DNA from: Karstenula rhodostoma CBS 690.94
Lineage: Eukaryota; Ascomycota; Dothideomycetes; Pleosporales; Didymosphaeriaceae
Length of the DNA stretch: 64,000 nt
Assembly: GCA_010093485.1 (NCBI GenBank)
Contig: MU001492.1
Span: 853,571-917,570, forward strand
Direction: 5' to 3'
Shown one piece after another: positions 34,163 to 46,412 of the stretch. The position numbers and the translations under genes were made by a program. Below the pieces are notes generated by a model. The model made no database searches. It was given only the letters and a program-made list of their open reading frames with translations, and was not told the DNA's origin. How positions within the stretch are numbered: position 1 is the stretch's first letter; the number at the start of each line of letters is the position of its first letter.

Positions 34163-35482
34163 CTAGTTATGGCGGTCACGATCCAACTCCGACGCGAATC
34201 CGAGCGCACCGAATAAATTATCCGCTACTAGAACGTGCTTAGCAAGTTCGAAGTCAATCTCAGATGTGTTTAGGCCCGCTTGATAACGGTCGTGGATTTG
34301 AGCGACCAGATAGCGAGAGCTTAAGGCGGGAAACCGTTCGGCACCTGATGGTCCGTGAGGGTGATCTATAATCGAACGAAGACGCTGAAGACACTGACAT
34401 GTTTCGACAGAGCCTTCGGTATATGGTCCAAGAAGGAAAGGTTACCCGTAGTGGTCCAACCACGGCAGTAATAGCTGGGCTGAAGAACCTCCCGCTGACG
34501 TCGATATTCCCCATGTGAATTCCTATTCCCTATTCCGGTTCAGGACTCGACGTCGTCATTGCTTGTACCCTGTGTGAGGGCATCATAAGAACCGTGGAGG
34601 TCAAGAATCTCAGGGTGTTGCCTAGTTCCATGCCGTCTAGCCCGGAACTCCGCGTATTGATCTCGTGTCATAATTCACCATCAACGAAGACTGGGGATAG
34701 TTCTCGGAACTCTTCCTGGCATATTATAGTGTCTTCCCCATCAAGGATGATGCGGATATAACCGGGAGGAGTATGCTCCATGACAGGCCTCAGTGTTTTC
34801 AGGGAATGAGGGACGTCAATTTGTGAACGAGGAACTGAACACGCTTCATCATACACACCAGAAAGTGCGCGAGCTCTGGGTTGTCCACTTGAGGTGGACG
34901 TGAGACATGCCCATCAACTTGGAAATGCTCTACCGATAAGGAGGTATCCTTGGGAGGGCCAGGCAGTTCATCAAGCATCACCTCGAGACGTGCACCAAGG
35001 AGTCTCTGGAAAAGAGTCCTATCGATGTCACGTTCGCTTGAGCGTTCCTCACTTGCCATCATGAACGAAATAAGGCTATTGGAAAGATTCGAGACTTCAG
35101 AAGAATGAGGAAGAGGCTGATTGTTGTGAAGGAGACTTGGGACAAGATGTTCGAATAACCGAATGTTTGAATCGCTTGGAGGAGACTCAAATTGAGCACA
35201 GAGTACTTGGCCCCAAACCTGATTGATGAATTCCTGGGGAACGCCTTTAATTCGGACCAGCGTGTCCGGAGCATCCAAAGCTTGGGTAGCGGAGGTTTGA
35301 GTCGTGGGAGTACCTGAGGTACCATGATATAGTGCATCCAAAGAGCCCTGACATCAGAGATAGAATGCAAAAGATCCGCGACAGTAGAGTTGGTATCCGA
35401 AGAATCGGCAACATCGGGGGTGGAGACAGGTGGTTCCCGAGAGTCTATTGTTTCCTGGTTACAGTAGAGTCTTAGGATACAC
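34163..35482 (-). pseudogene. Frameshifted gene remnant at the edge of the AT-rich block
   Basis: Protein-like segments lie end to end on the minus strand but in different frames. They include a first block around 35450-35345 (DSREPPVSTPDVADSSD), 35341-34856 (LVRIKGVPQEFINQVWGQVL), 34856-34668 (GYIRIILDGEDTIICQEEF), 34670-34535 (MTRDQYAEFRARRHG) and 34375-34163 (ERFPALSSRYLVAQIHDRYQ, ending in TAG at 34165-34163). One shift fits a GT duplication in GTGTGT near 34858. Another occurs where a TGA overlaps an ATG at 34668-34671, and another near 34430. No splice signals of sensible length explain the switches. I infer an inactivated gene or two adjacent ones, probably missing its 5' end. I do not recognise the family. 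Heavily mis-assembled or multi-intron coding is the alternative. Confidence 0.5.
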
Positions 35483-35711
35483 TACAGCTAACAAGTTCAC
35501 CTAAAAGGGGTATATTTTTAATTTTTTAAATTTCCCTAAATAGTATATCCTTTTATATAGTATAGTATAGTTAAATTTTCCTATTATAGTAACTTAATAT
35601 ACCTATCTTAGTATCCTTAGAAAATATTATAAGTTTATATAAATTTACTTTAAATATTTAATTTATTTTTATATATTTTTAAATTTCTATAAATTTTTTT
35701 TTTTTTATAAA

Positions 35712-36056
35712 CTATAGAGCTATATATATCTAATATAATACTAATAGTTAACTATTAGTACTAGAATCTAAAGTTAGAATTTTACTATATATATTTATTA
35801 TAATACTAATAATTAATTATTAGTACTAGGATTTAAGACTAGAGCTCTATTATATATATCTATTATAGTACTAATAATTAATTATTAGTACTAGAACCTA
35901 AGACTAGAGCTCTACTATATATATTTATTATAGTATTAATAATTAATTATTAATACTAGAATCTAAAACTAAAGCTCTATTATATATATCTATTATAGTA
36001 TTAATAGTTAATTATTAATATTAAAATCTAAAGCTAGAGCTCTATTATATACTAGC
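35712..36056. repeat. 65-bp tandem repeat (about five units) with an internal palindrome
   Basis: The marker AGAGCTCTA or its variant recurs at 35776, 35841, 35906, 35971 and 36036, exactly 65 bp apart, with a shorter first unit from 35716. Each unit contains the half-palindrome TAGTACTAATAATT followed by its complement. In the unit at 35866-35893 the 28-bp palindrome is perfect. Units differ mostly by C/T and G/A changes. Confidence 0.88.
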
Positions 36057-36089
36057 TAGTTATATAATATTATAGTATTAACTATTAAC

Positions 36090-36340
36090 TTTACTAAAGT
36101 CTTTATTAAAGTCTTTATTAGGGTCTTTATTAGAGTCTTTATTAAAATCTTTATTAGGGCCTTTATTAAGGCCTTTACTAGGGCCTTTATTAGAATTTCT
36201 ATTATAAGTAATATTTACCTCTTTAATATTACTATAATTTTTATTAAAGTTTTTATTAAGGTTTCTATTAGAGTTTATATCTACTTTTTTAATATCTCTA
36301 AAACTTTTATTAGTATCTTTATTAGAATTTTTAGTAGAGT
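36090..36340. repeat. Degenerate 12-bp tandem repeat (TCTTTATTAAAG-like)
   Basis: Roughly nine 12-bp units from 36090 to 36200, of the form NNCTTTATTANN. Further degenerate units follow around 36240-36280 and 36300-36340. The variation is nearly all transitions, consistent with RIP on a GC-richer minisatellite. Confidence 0.7.
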
Positions 36341-38405
36341 AATTTAATATATTAATAAATCTTTTTTTATTAATAATATATTCCTTAGTTATACCCTTAA
36401 TATAATTACTTTTATATATTATTCTAATACTATTTAGTATATTCTCTATTTATATATATCTCTATAATCCTTCTAGTCTATTTATAATTTACTATAAATA
36501 TTCTTATTAAGCTATATTTATATATTTCTATAATCTAATTAGTATTTACTTTATATTATTTTATAGATTCTTTATAAGGTACTCTACTATACTAAAGGTA
36601 ACTTTAAAGTATTTTTTAAAAGTAATATATAAACTATAATATATATTACTTTATTATATACTTAATATCTATATTATTATCTTATTATTAAGAATATATT
36701 AATAATACTATTATAAGTCTATTATATAAATATTTATATTTATATATAAATTATTAACTATATACTATATAGGTACTAGTAGTAGTTTAAGAGATAAGTT
36801 ATAAAAATAACTATTTATATTATTTAGTTAGCTTTATAGATATATTATTATATTATTTTACTATAATAAATTTAAAACTTATTTCTAAAATATTATATTA
36901 TTTATTAAGTTAGTATAGAACTTAGAAGAGGATTTTATATTCCTTTTTATAATTTATAGGAACTACTTTAGTATCTATTATATCTAGTATATAGGTAGTT
37001 TATATACTTATATATTATTAGTAATATAAAGAAGGTAGTAGATTTAAGTAATATATATACTAATAAGTATAGGGTTAAATCTATAGTAAAGATTTTTATA
37101 CTTCTATATAAAGTTTTTTATTAGTATAGTAATAAGCTTATACTACTTCTTAGTAATTATTAATTATAAAATTAGCTAATATAGCTACTAGTATTTTATA
37201 AAATATTAGTAATAATTCTTTAGTAATTTATCCTTTAGTACTATAAGGCTATATATTAAAATCTAGCTCTACTATTCTATTAATTTTTATATTTTCTAGT
37301 ATAATATACTATTTAATATAGTATTAACTATAATAAGAATATTCCTTTTAGAATATTCTATTATATTTACTATTTAATATATTATAACTTTATTTAGTTC
37401 CTATAAATAACCCCTTATACTAAACTTCTCTCTAATTTAGATACTATAGAGTAGTTTTAGAATATTTATATATATATAGTATATAGTATTAATTAGAAAG
37501 TTATATAAAAAGGATATTATTATTAAATTAAATAAATATAATTAATAAGATAGACTACTATTATATAAGATTATAAACTTATTATATTAGTCTATAGTTA
37601 CTATTTATATAAAGATTCTTTTAATTTCTATATAATTTATACTATTAATTAGTATATTATATCTATTAGTATAGGGAAAGTAGTAGTACTTCTATCTAGT
37701 TCTAATTTATATATAGGTACCTTCTATTATATATAATTAATAGGATTATTTAAAATTACCTAGTTATTTTATTTTTATAATTTAGGTAATAGTAGGTTTA
37801 TTACCTATAACTAAGGTAATATTAGCTTTTAAAATAAATATTTAACTAGTATAAGTATCTAGTATATCCCCTATATTTATATATAGGAGTTTTATTTTAT
37901 TAATAAATAGTTTAAGAAATATATTTATAGTCTTATATTAAATACTTTCTAGTATAATTATTATAACTAGTATATTATTTAGCTTTTTATATATTATTAA
38001 TTTAAAGTTATATATATTAAAAACTACTAGTATAATTATTATATACTTTTTTATTATAGATATTAAGTTAATACTATTAATAATTAGATATAGAACTAAA
38101 TAGTAGTAATTATAGAATAGGCCCTTTTTATACTAGTAATTAAAAAGCTCTTTATTATAAATATTAGTATATATATATCTATTTAGATTAGAAAACTCTC
38201 TACTCTTATAATATTAGAGTTCTAGTACTTATTATAGATTATTAAACTAGCTTCTAAAATAGTCTATTATAGGTATATAAAAAAACTAGATAATAGGTTA
38301 AAATAGTCTATACTACTACTTTATTTTTTTAGAATAGTAAGACTAGTTATAGAAACTATATACCTTACTATTATAATATTATTCTATATATACTATATAG
38401 CCTTA

Positions 38406-38410
38406 GGGGT
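38406..38410. repeat. Left target-site duplication of retrotransposon A (GGGGT)
   Basis: GGGGT directly abuts the left LTR end and recurs at 46343-46347 beyond the right LTR, which is the 5-bp duplication expected of an LTR retrotransposon. Confidence 0.85.
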
Positions 38411-38656
38411 TATAAGGCTAGAATATAGTTAAATAGAGTAAATACTCTTAGAATTAGATAAATAGAAGAAACTATATAAATTAAGACTAAACTTAAGATA
38501 TTAAGATAGAGAGGGTTCTAGGGAGGGACTCTCTATATACTAGATATTTAAGATCTACTAACTAATCTATATATAGGCTACTAAATAAGGCTTAAATTTA
38601 AAGGTAAGTAAATATTCTATAAAGGGATTTAACTTTAAGTTAAATTAACCCTTATA
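38411..38656 (-). repeat. 3' LTR of copy A
   Basis: 246 bp, matching the LTR at 46097-46342 and, reversed, those of copy B at 51398-51643 and 59332-59577. Differences are C/T and G/A transitions. Confidence 0.9.
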
Positions 38657-38768
38657 CTACCCCCCTCTAAGTATAATCTAGGGTCTTAATAGTTCCTAAG
38701 GACTATAAGAATACCTATATCTATAAAAAAAAAGAAAAGAATAAATTAGTCTAGAAAAAAAAAAAAAA

Positions 38769-38793
38769 NNNNNNNNNNNNNNNNNNNNNNNNN
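38769..38793. other. Assembly gap (25 N)
   Basis: Run of 25 N beside a 14-A homopolymer inside copy A. The flanks match copy B at 59220 and 58992, so about 227 bp of element sequence should lie here. Confidence 0.95.
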
Positions 38794-39025
38794 ACCTTAA
38801 ATTCCTTATTATAGTTAAAGGCTTAAAGTACTTAATATATAAAGCTTAATCCTTTATAATACTAAAAAATATAAGGTAAATATACCTTATAAATACTAGA
38901 TAAGCTATCTAAATTAAACTACTATATTAACTAGCCTATTTTTAGGTAATTCTTTATTAACTACCTACCTTAATAGGTATATTATTTTTAGGATTACTAT
39001 CTAAAAATACTTTATTAAGGGTAGT

Positions 39026-41816
39026 TTTCTTCTAAGTATCTAAGTACTTAGGGGGCCTAGTTATCTAAGGATTAGTATTATAAAAGTTACTTACTAGCTT
39101 TAGGGTATTTCTAAAATTAGATACTAAATATTATATATTATTTAGATTATAGTCTTACTATACTACTTAGTACTAGAGTTTTCCCTAGCTTAGTTAGTTA
39201 TTATAAATAAGTAATACCTTCTATTTAAGGGTACTATTAACTTTAGTTAGTAATTTCTATAGTTAGTATTATTTAAGAAGTAGGTTATTAGATACTTTTT
39301 AAAAATAATTTATATAAAATACTAAGTAAACTTTTATATATAATAGTAATTTAAGCTTATAGAATAATTCTTTTATCTTTATAATATAGTATAGACTATA
39401 TATTTACTTATTAAGCTTAATAAAGGAATATAATATTAAAAAGCCTTTTAGAGTAATATAAATAAAATTACTAATAATAAAATTAAATAGTTAGTAGTAT
39501 TTATTAGTTTATTTTACTATTAAGTCTTATACTATAATAAGGTTCTAATAGGCCTAGTTATAGACCTAAATAATAGCTTTAAAGTAAGTAGTAATAAATT
39601 TATAAACTTACTTAGAGCTAATATTATTAGGGGAGTTCTTAGGTAACCTAACTTTATCTTTCTAGTTCTAAAAAACTTTAGTTTTATAACTAAACTTAAT
39701 TTTATATAGAGAGAAACTAGTAGATTTATTAGGTAAAGAGGCTTATATCTAGTCTATTAAAAGGAGTAGATCTAACTAGTTATTCTAAAATTTATTAATA
39801 AATAGATAGAAATACTAATTAATATACTTATTATATATTTTAGTTTAGCTATCTATTTAGGTATAATTTATAAATATAAATTTTTACTATATACCTATAA
39901 AGTAATATAGTTTACTAGTAAAATTAGAAATAAACTATAGCCCTTAATCTAATATAATAGATTTAGAAATACTAAAAATTCTTTAGATATACTAGTAGTA
40001 AAGGGAGGTAGCCTATTCTATAGTAATTATCTTATAGTATAGTAGTAAAAAGGTATATTTATTTAAGTAGTATATATAAATTATAATATTATTAAAGCCC
40101 TTATAATTTAGTAGAAAGTTTTTAAAGTCTATAGAGATATCTTATTATATAGCCTCTAAGATAAATAATAGTTAGAGTAGGCCTAGCTTCTTATTATAAG
40201 GGGGTTTAGTCTAGTAGTAGATTTTATAATTTTATATAAACTATTTAATATCTATATATATATAACTCTAATAGTATAATTTCTAAATAAGTTTATAGAT
40301 TTTTTTAATACTAGGGTATATAGTTATCTAGTAGGAGTAAACTATATTAATAAGGATTATTTAAAGTTAACTAGTTTTAGAAATAACTAAGTAGTTTTAG
40401 TATAAAAGAAGTTTAGAAAATATTCTATTATATTTACTATTTAGTTTAAAAATAGCCTTTTAAAGTAGTTTTAAGGTTAGGTTAGTATAATTTACTTTAA
40501 GTAGGTAATTTACTAGTATAATAGAAGAGTTTTATAATTTAGTCTTCCTACTTTACTAGTTTAGCTTAGTAGTAGTAATTAATATTACTATTTTATAGTC
40601 CTTATTATTAGTATTATTATTAGTAATATTCTATTATTAGAGGAAAAAGTATATTATATAGACTAACTTAGCTTTTACCTTTTATATAACTAGTTCTTCC
40701 TATTTTTATAATAGTATATTAGCTATAATATTTATAGATTTAGGGTAAAATATAATTATATAGTTATACTAGAATAATATTTCTAACTAATAAGTCTAGT
40801 AAGGTATAAGTTTTTATTTTATAGAGAAGTATTTAAGTATATAATAGTCTATAATAATAGTAAATAGCTCTTCTAACTATAGACTAATAAGCTAGGTATA
40901 TTATATATATAACCTACCTATAATAATAAGTATTTTTTTATTATAAATATTATAATTTATCTCTACTAGTTTTATTTTATATAAGTAGAAACTAAAAAGT
41001 TTCTAAGTTTTATTATTTTATATCTATAAAATAGCTCCTATAATAATATTATTAGTAGTATTAGTCTCTATTTATATTTTATAGTAGGGGGAGTACTATA
41101 TAATAAGATTATTTAAGTAGAAAAGGTCCTTTATAGCTTAAAAAGTAGTATATTCCTTATTTTTAAACTTATACTAGATATCTTTTTTAGTTAGCTTAGT
41201 AAGGGGTTAAATAATATATCTATAGTTTTTAAAATAGGTTTAATAGTAGTTATAGAATTCTAAAAAGGATTAGAGGGTATAGAGGCTAGTAGGCTTTTTC
41301 TAGTTCTATACTATAGTTTCCTTTTTAGGGTCCTTATAGATCCTATTAGTAGTAATAATAAAGTCTAAAAATTTAATTTCTTAAATAGTAAATTTACTTT
41401 TTTTAATATTATAATAGAGGTAGTACTCTTTTAGTTATTTAATAATTTTAGATATATAAGTCTTATACTCTAGGGGGTCCTTAAAGTAAATAAGGATATT
41501 ATTAATATAAACTATATAAATAAAGTTAATTATATTAGCTAGAATTATATTAATAAAGTATTAGAATAATACTAGTCTATTAGTTATACTAAAAGGAAAA
41601 ATATTATACTTAAAGTTACTATATTAAATTTAAAATATAAAGAGGTTAGAGGTATATTTAGTAAGTTATATATAATAAAAAGCTTATTATAGGTTTAGTT
41701 TAGTAAATATATATACCCTAGATAGGTATATAAGAGTTTCCTCTAGTAATAGTATAAAAATAATATTTTTTTTAGTAATACTATTAAGTTTCCTATAATT
41801 AATATAAAAATACTAT
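39026..41816 (-). pseudogene. pol remnant of copy A (RT, RNase H, integrase, chromodomain)
   Basis: The reverse-transcriptase active-site box lies at 41509-41486 and reads VYINNILI-like: both Asp codons of the YxDD motif have become Asn by G-to-A change. The integrase segment at 40141-40115 reads DISIDFKNF where copy B has DISIDFKSF. A chromodomain-like segment is near 39172-39026. Many TAG/TAA codons interrupt every frame. Limits are taken from copy B by colinearity. Confidence 0.8.
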
Positions 41817-44800
41817 CCTCCTTTAAACTTCTTTATATATAAAATAGGGGAGGTAAAGCTAGTATTATTAGGGGAGATAAACCTTTTCTTTACTATATTT
41901 TAAATATATAGGTATAGTAATTCTAGCTTATTAAGGGATATAGGATATAGTAGGGAGGTTTTTAAAATACTAATATCCTTAGTAAAAATAATATTATAAT
42001 TAATACTTTTTTATTATAGGGGTAAGGTATTTACTTTTTATTTACTAAAGTAAAAAATATCTATCCTTACCTATCTATAGTAAAAAAGCTTAGCTTTAAA
42101 TTCTACTAGTAGCTATTCTTAAGACTTTTCTAGAAAGTTAGCTATAGCTTTTTTCTTATAATACTTAGCTTTTATAAGTTTAAGTAACTTATATTAATTA
42201 ATAGAGCTAATCTTTATACCTTATATACTAACTATAAATACTATAGTAGAGATAATTAAAATATTAATACTAACTTTAAGGAGCTATTTCCTTATTAGTA
42301 TTTAATACTTAGGGGGTTCCTTTAGGGGTAGTAGTTCTAGATTAGATAGTATTTTATTTATTTTATATAAATTTTCCTTATATTAAAGCTACTCTATAGG
42401 GTAGAAGGTAGTAATAACTTAGTCTTTTAGATAGTTTTTTAATTTAATTCTTAGCTTTTATAAGAGTTTCTTAGTAGCTTATTTACTAAAGTTTCTAGTA
42501 GAATTAGGCTTAATAAAAGTAATTAATTCCCCTAGTAATAATTTATTATTATATAGTAACTTATTACTATATCTATATACTAGGATATTATTTTTAATAC
42601 TAGACTTAGCTAATTACTAACTCTTATTTTTAGACTCTAATAGTTTAGCTTTATTACTATCCTTATCTAAAAATATATAGTATACTATAATAAAGTCCTT
42701 ATTTAGAATAGGCTCTATTAAAAGTAGTTAATAATTACTATAGTTCTAGAGGATAGCCTATACTAGAGAGATAGATAATATTATAGACTCTATAGAGATT
42801 TTAAACTCCTTTATAGGGAAGTATTCCCTATAAAGTAATTATACTTATTAAAGTTAAATATTCTTCTTTTTAAAGTTAGTATCCTATTAGTTAGTATTAA
42901 ACTAGTATTTTTTATTAACTAGTAGGAGTAAGTAGTATAATACTATAAGTAGAGTAATAATTTATAATAGTATATTATCTAGCTATATTAAGTACTAGTT
43001 ATAATAATTAATTAGTAACTTAATATTCTTAAAGAATTTTTATTCTATAATAAAGTTATAGTCTTCTATTTTATATAGAATAAACTATATAGTTATAGAA
43101 TATCTATTAATATTAAGTACTACTTAAAAGTAGTAATTAACTAAGGTAGCCTTTTTACTAGTAAAACTTTTAAAAGGGATTAGGTATTTAAGCTATATTA
43201 ACTTAATACTAAGTTAGTACCTTAGTATTTTCTCTAGCTATAAGGTAATAAGATTATATATAAATATATTAGAATTAATAAGGTTATATATATAAATCTT
43301 ATATCTATTATTTTAGAATATTATAGAAAGTATAAAAAGTATTCCCCTAAATAAGTTAGGGATTTAAATACCTTTAGAGTTAGTATAATACTTCTTAAGA
43401 TAAAATACTAACTTTTATAGGTTAATTAGTTCTATACCTACTATTCTTATTAGGGGTACTAGTCTAGAGTTAACTAGTACCTCTAGTTTTCTAATTTAAA
43501 GTCTAACTTAGAGTCTTTATTAGAGGTATATTTATTATTAGATTTTAGGAAAAAATAAGTCTTATTCTCTTTTTAAATCTTTATAATAGTAGTAATAGTA
43601 TACCTATTATAGGGTTTAATAGGGTAATTATAGTAAATATAATCCTTAAAGAGGTAGTTATAATATATCTAATTCTTATAATATTACTTTCTAAAGTACC
43701 TATATTTAGGGTTAGTAGATTAGTACTTTAGAGCTAATTTTACTATAGTATTTTTAGGTAGTCCTATAATATAATAAGGGGCTAAAGTAATTATTTATAA
43801 TAAAAACTCCTTATAATAGTATAGGATAGAGGGAGTAAGTTAGTTATAATTAGTTTAATAATTATATTTATAAGCTTTATATAGCTTATAGATAATAGTA
43901 TAAAATTTATTATAGTCTATAGTAGGGTTAATAATATTTTAAATAAGCTAGTTAGTAAGCTTTATATAGAGTTTCTTATAGAGTATCTCTTTAGAATTAT
44001 TAGAATAAAACCTAGCCTAGTTTATAAATATATTATACTATATAATAAATAAGTTTATATCTTTTCTAGATAGAAGTATTATTTTCTAGAGGTTAATATA
44101 GATATTAATATTCTAGTTTAGTAGTATAAATATAGCTTAGAGGTAGTTATATAAACCTATAAGAGATATAGTTAATTACTACTATTTCTAGATATTAAAA
44201 ATTTTAAAAATATAGCCTTTTAGCTATATATTAATATAATTAGTAATAGCTATAATATATTCTTTAGGAATATCTTACTAAAAATAGTCTATATTAGACT
44301 TAATCTTAACCTCTAGTAAATAGAATTATAGTTTAAACTAAACTTTATTACTATTAAATTTATTAGAGTCTAGAATCTTAGAGAATAGATATTTATTCTA
44401 GCGAGCTTAGTACTTTATATAATAAAGGTTTAGCACTTTATAAAAAAGTTTACTAGAGGTATTTACTTTTAGGATATATTAATTTATAGTAGAATAGCCT
44501 ATACCTTACTAACTATCTATCTTTAGAGTAACTAGTTTAGTATTATATTTAATAGTAAGCACTAGCTTAGTAGGGGAAGTACTAAACTAGTAAGGTAACT
44601 TAAAACTATTATTACTATTTAAATTACTAATTATTATCTATATTAGTTAATTCTTAGCTTTAATAACTTTTTTTAGTTTTATAATCTTAGTTTATAGATA
44701 ACTATTTTCCTTTTAAGTCTATATCTAGGAGTTTATTATAATATTAATTTTATTATTTAAATTAGTATTTTACTAGACTAGCTTTTATTACTAGTCCTAT

Positions 44801-45842
44801 ACTTTATATATATATTAGAATAAGGTTATAAGCTATAGCTTTATAGTAAATAGGGTTATATTAGCCTTAATATAGTCTATATATATATTAGAAATAATAG
44901 TAAACTCTAGACCTTAATAGTTTAAGGTTTCTAAATACTTTTTATTTAAAGTAATTAGGTTTAGAATAATTATATTAATATTAATAAAAGTTATATATAG
45001 TTTAAATACTTTTTTTAACTCTTATAGCCTAGCTACTTATAGATTAGCCTTAAAGTTATCTTCTTCCTCCTTATAATTTCTAGTTCTAGAATTCTAATAG
45101 AGGCCTAATTCCTTCTTAACTTTACTAATATTAGTTAGGTATTCTTTAGTACCTTTAAGTAGCTAAATATCTAGTTCTAGTAGGAAAAATTTAATTTAGA
45201 AGAGTAGGTTTTCTAACTTATAGGGAGGTTATATACTAGAGATTTTAGTTACTAATACCTATTCTTATATTAGAATAGATAAGTAATTTTAGGGTAGTAT
45301 ATATAATATTTTACCTATAGTTATACTATAATAGGGGTTATTTATCTTTAAAATATTATTAAGGTTTTTTTTATTAAAATTAAAAGCTATTATTACTTTA
45401 GTAGTATAGCTTATAAAGTAAGTTCTAGTATAGTTTTAAAAAAAAAATATTAAATCCCTATTAATAAACTATTTAGATACTAAAGGTTTTATTTTTATAT
45501 ACTTAGTTATAGGTAGTAGTATAGTAGGTATAGAGCTATTTAGAGGTAAAGTAGATAAAAAAAAAGGACTATTTAAAATAGAGATATTATATAAATTAAT
45601 ATTTACTATAAGGGTAAAAAATAAGTTTAGATAAGTAAAATATAAATAATAAGTAGGTAATTAGTTATATTTTAAGTCTATTTACTAAAAGTATATATAT
45701 TATTTTTAGTATACTTATAGTAAATATATACTTCTATCTAAGAGGGATTTAATCTTTATAATAGTTAATTCTACTAAAGATACCTAATATTAGTAGATCT
45801 TTAAGGAAGTTTAAAAAATTTAGAAGGATATTCTAGTACCTT

Positions 45843-46000
45843 AATAGCTAGTCTTTAATAAAGACTTTAGAGGATATTCTAGTACTTTAATAGCTAGCTT
45901 TTAATAAGGACTTTAGAGGATATTCTAGTACTTTAATAGCTAGTCTTTAATAAAGACTTTAGAGGACGTTCTAGTACTTTAATAGCTAATCTAAAGAAAA
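45843..46000. repeat. 46-bp minisatellite in the leader of copy A (four units)
   Basis: AATAGCTA begins at 45843, 45889, 45935 and 45981, spaced exactly 46 bp, just inside the 5' LTR of the minus-oriented element. Copy B carries five units of the same repeat. Confidence 0.9.
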
Positions 46001-46096
46001 ATTTTAGGATTTTAGTAAATCTTTCTATATCTAAAAAGCTAAAGGTAGATATTATAATTACTAATCTCTAACTAAAAAAAAGGGTCTTAAGTTTAA

Positions 46097-46342
46097 TATA
46101 AAGCTAAAATATAATTAAATAAAGTAAATACTCTTAGAATTAGATAAATAGAAGAAACTATATAAATTAAGACTAAACTTAAGATATTAAGATAGAGAGG
46201 GTTCTAGGAAGGGACTCTCTATATACTAAGTATTTAAGATCTACTAACTAATCTATATATAGGCTACTAAATAAGGCCTAAGCTTAAAGGTAGATAAATA
46301 TTCTATAAAGGGATTTAATTTTAGGTTAAATTAACCCTTATA
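46097..46342 (-). repeat. 5' LTR of copy A
   Basis: 246 bp; its outer end at 46342 is followed by the GGGGT duplication at 46343-46347. A primer-binding site should follow inside (below 46097) but RIP makes it unrecognisable. Confidence 0.9.
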
Positions 46343-46347
46343 GGGGT
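46343..46347. repeat. Right target-site duplication of copy A (GGGGT)
   Basis: Second copy of the 5-bp duplication flanking element A. Confidence 0.85.
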
Positions 46348-46412
46348 AGTAATTAAAGTAAATTATCTTTATAATATTAATAAATACTTAATTTTTAAGA
46401 ATAGTCTCTAGA

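Larger units (their letters stand above)
35501..38405. repeat. Unclassified RIP-degraded DNA left of retrotransposon A
   Basis: About 2.9 kb that must descend from repeated DNA given its RIP signature. Two tandem arrays (35712-36056 and about 36090-36340) occupy the left end. I could not identify the element type of the rest, nor a second copy of it in this window. Confidence 0.5.
38411..46342 (-). mobile_element. RIP-inactivated Ty3/gypsy chromovirus-type retrotransposon, copy A
   Basis: Complete element in minus orientation, 7,932 bp as assembled. It has 246-bp LTRs (38411-38656 and 46097-46342), flanking GGGGT duplications and a polypurine tract next to the 3' LTR (complement of 38657-38667). 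LTR ends read TA...TA, as expected if canonical TG...CA was mutated by RIP. The internal region mirrors copy B base for base: position in A plus position in B equals 97,786 over B 51938-58992. Domain remnants in order from the 5' side are reverse transcriptase, integrase and chromodomain, which is Ty3/gypsy order. Every frame is full of stops. A 25-N gap sits at 38769-38793. Confidence 0.92.

Noticed and set aside
34668..34671. ATGA overlap considered as a programmed frameshift or termination-reinitiation site
   Set aside because: Other frame switches nearby have no common slippery signal, so decay or sequencing error is the simpler explanation.
45843..46000. Evenly spaced repeats suggestive of a CRISPR array
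   Set aside because: Eukaryotic genome; the whole 46-bp unit is repeated without unique spacers and the array belongs to a retrotransposon leader.
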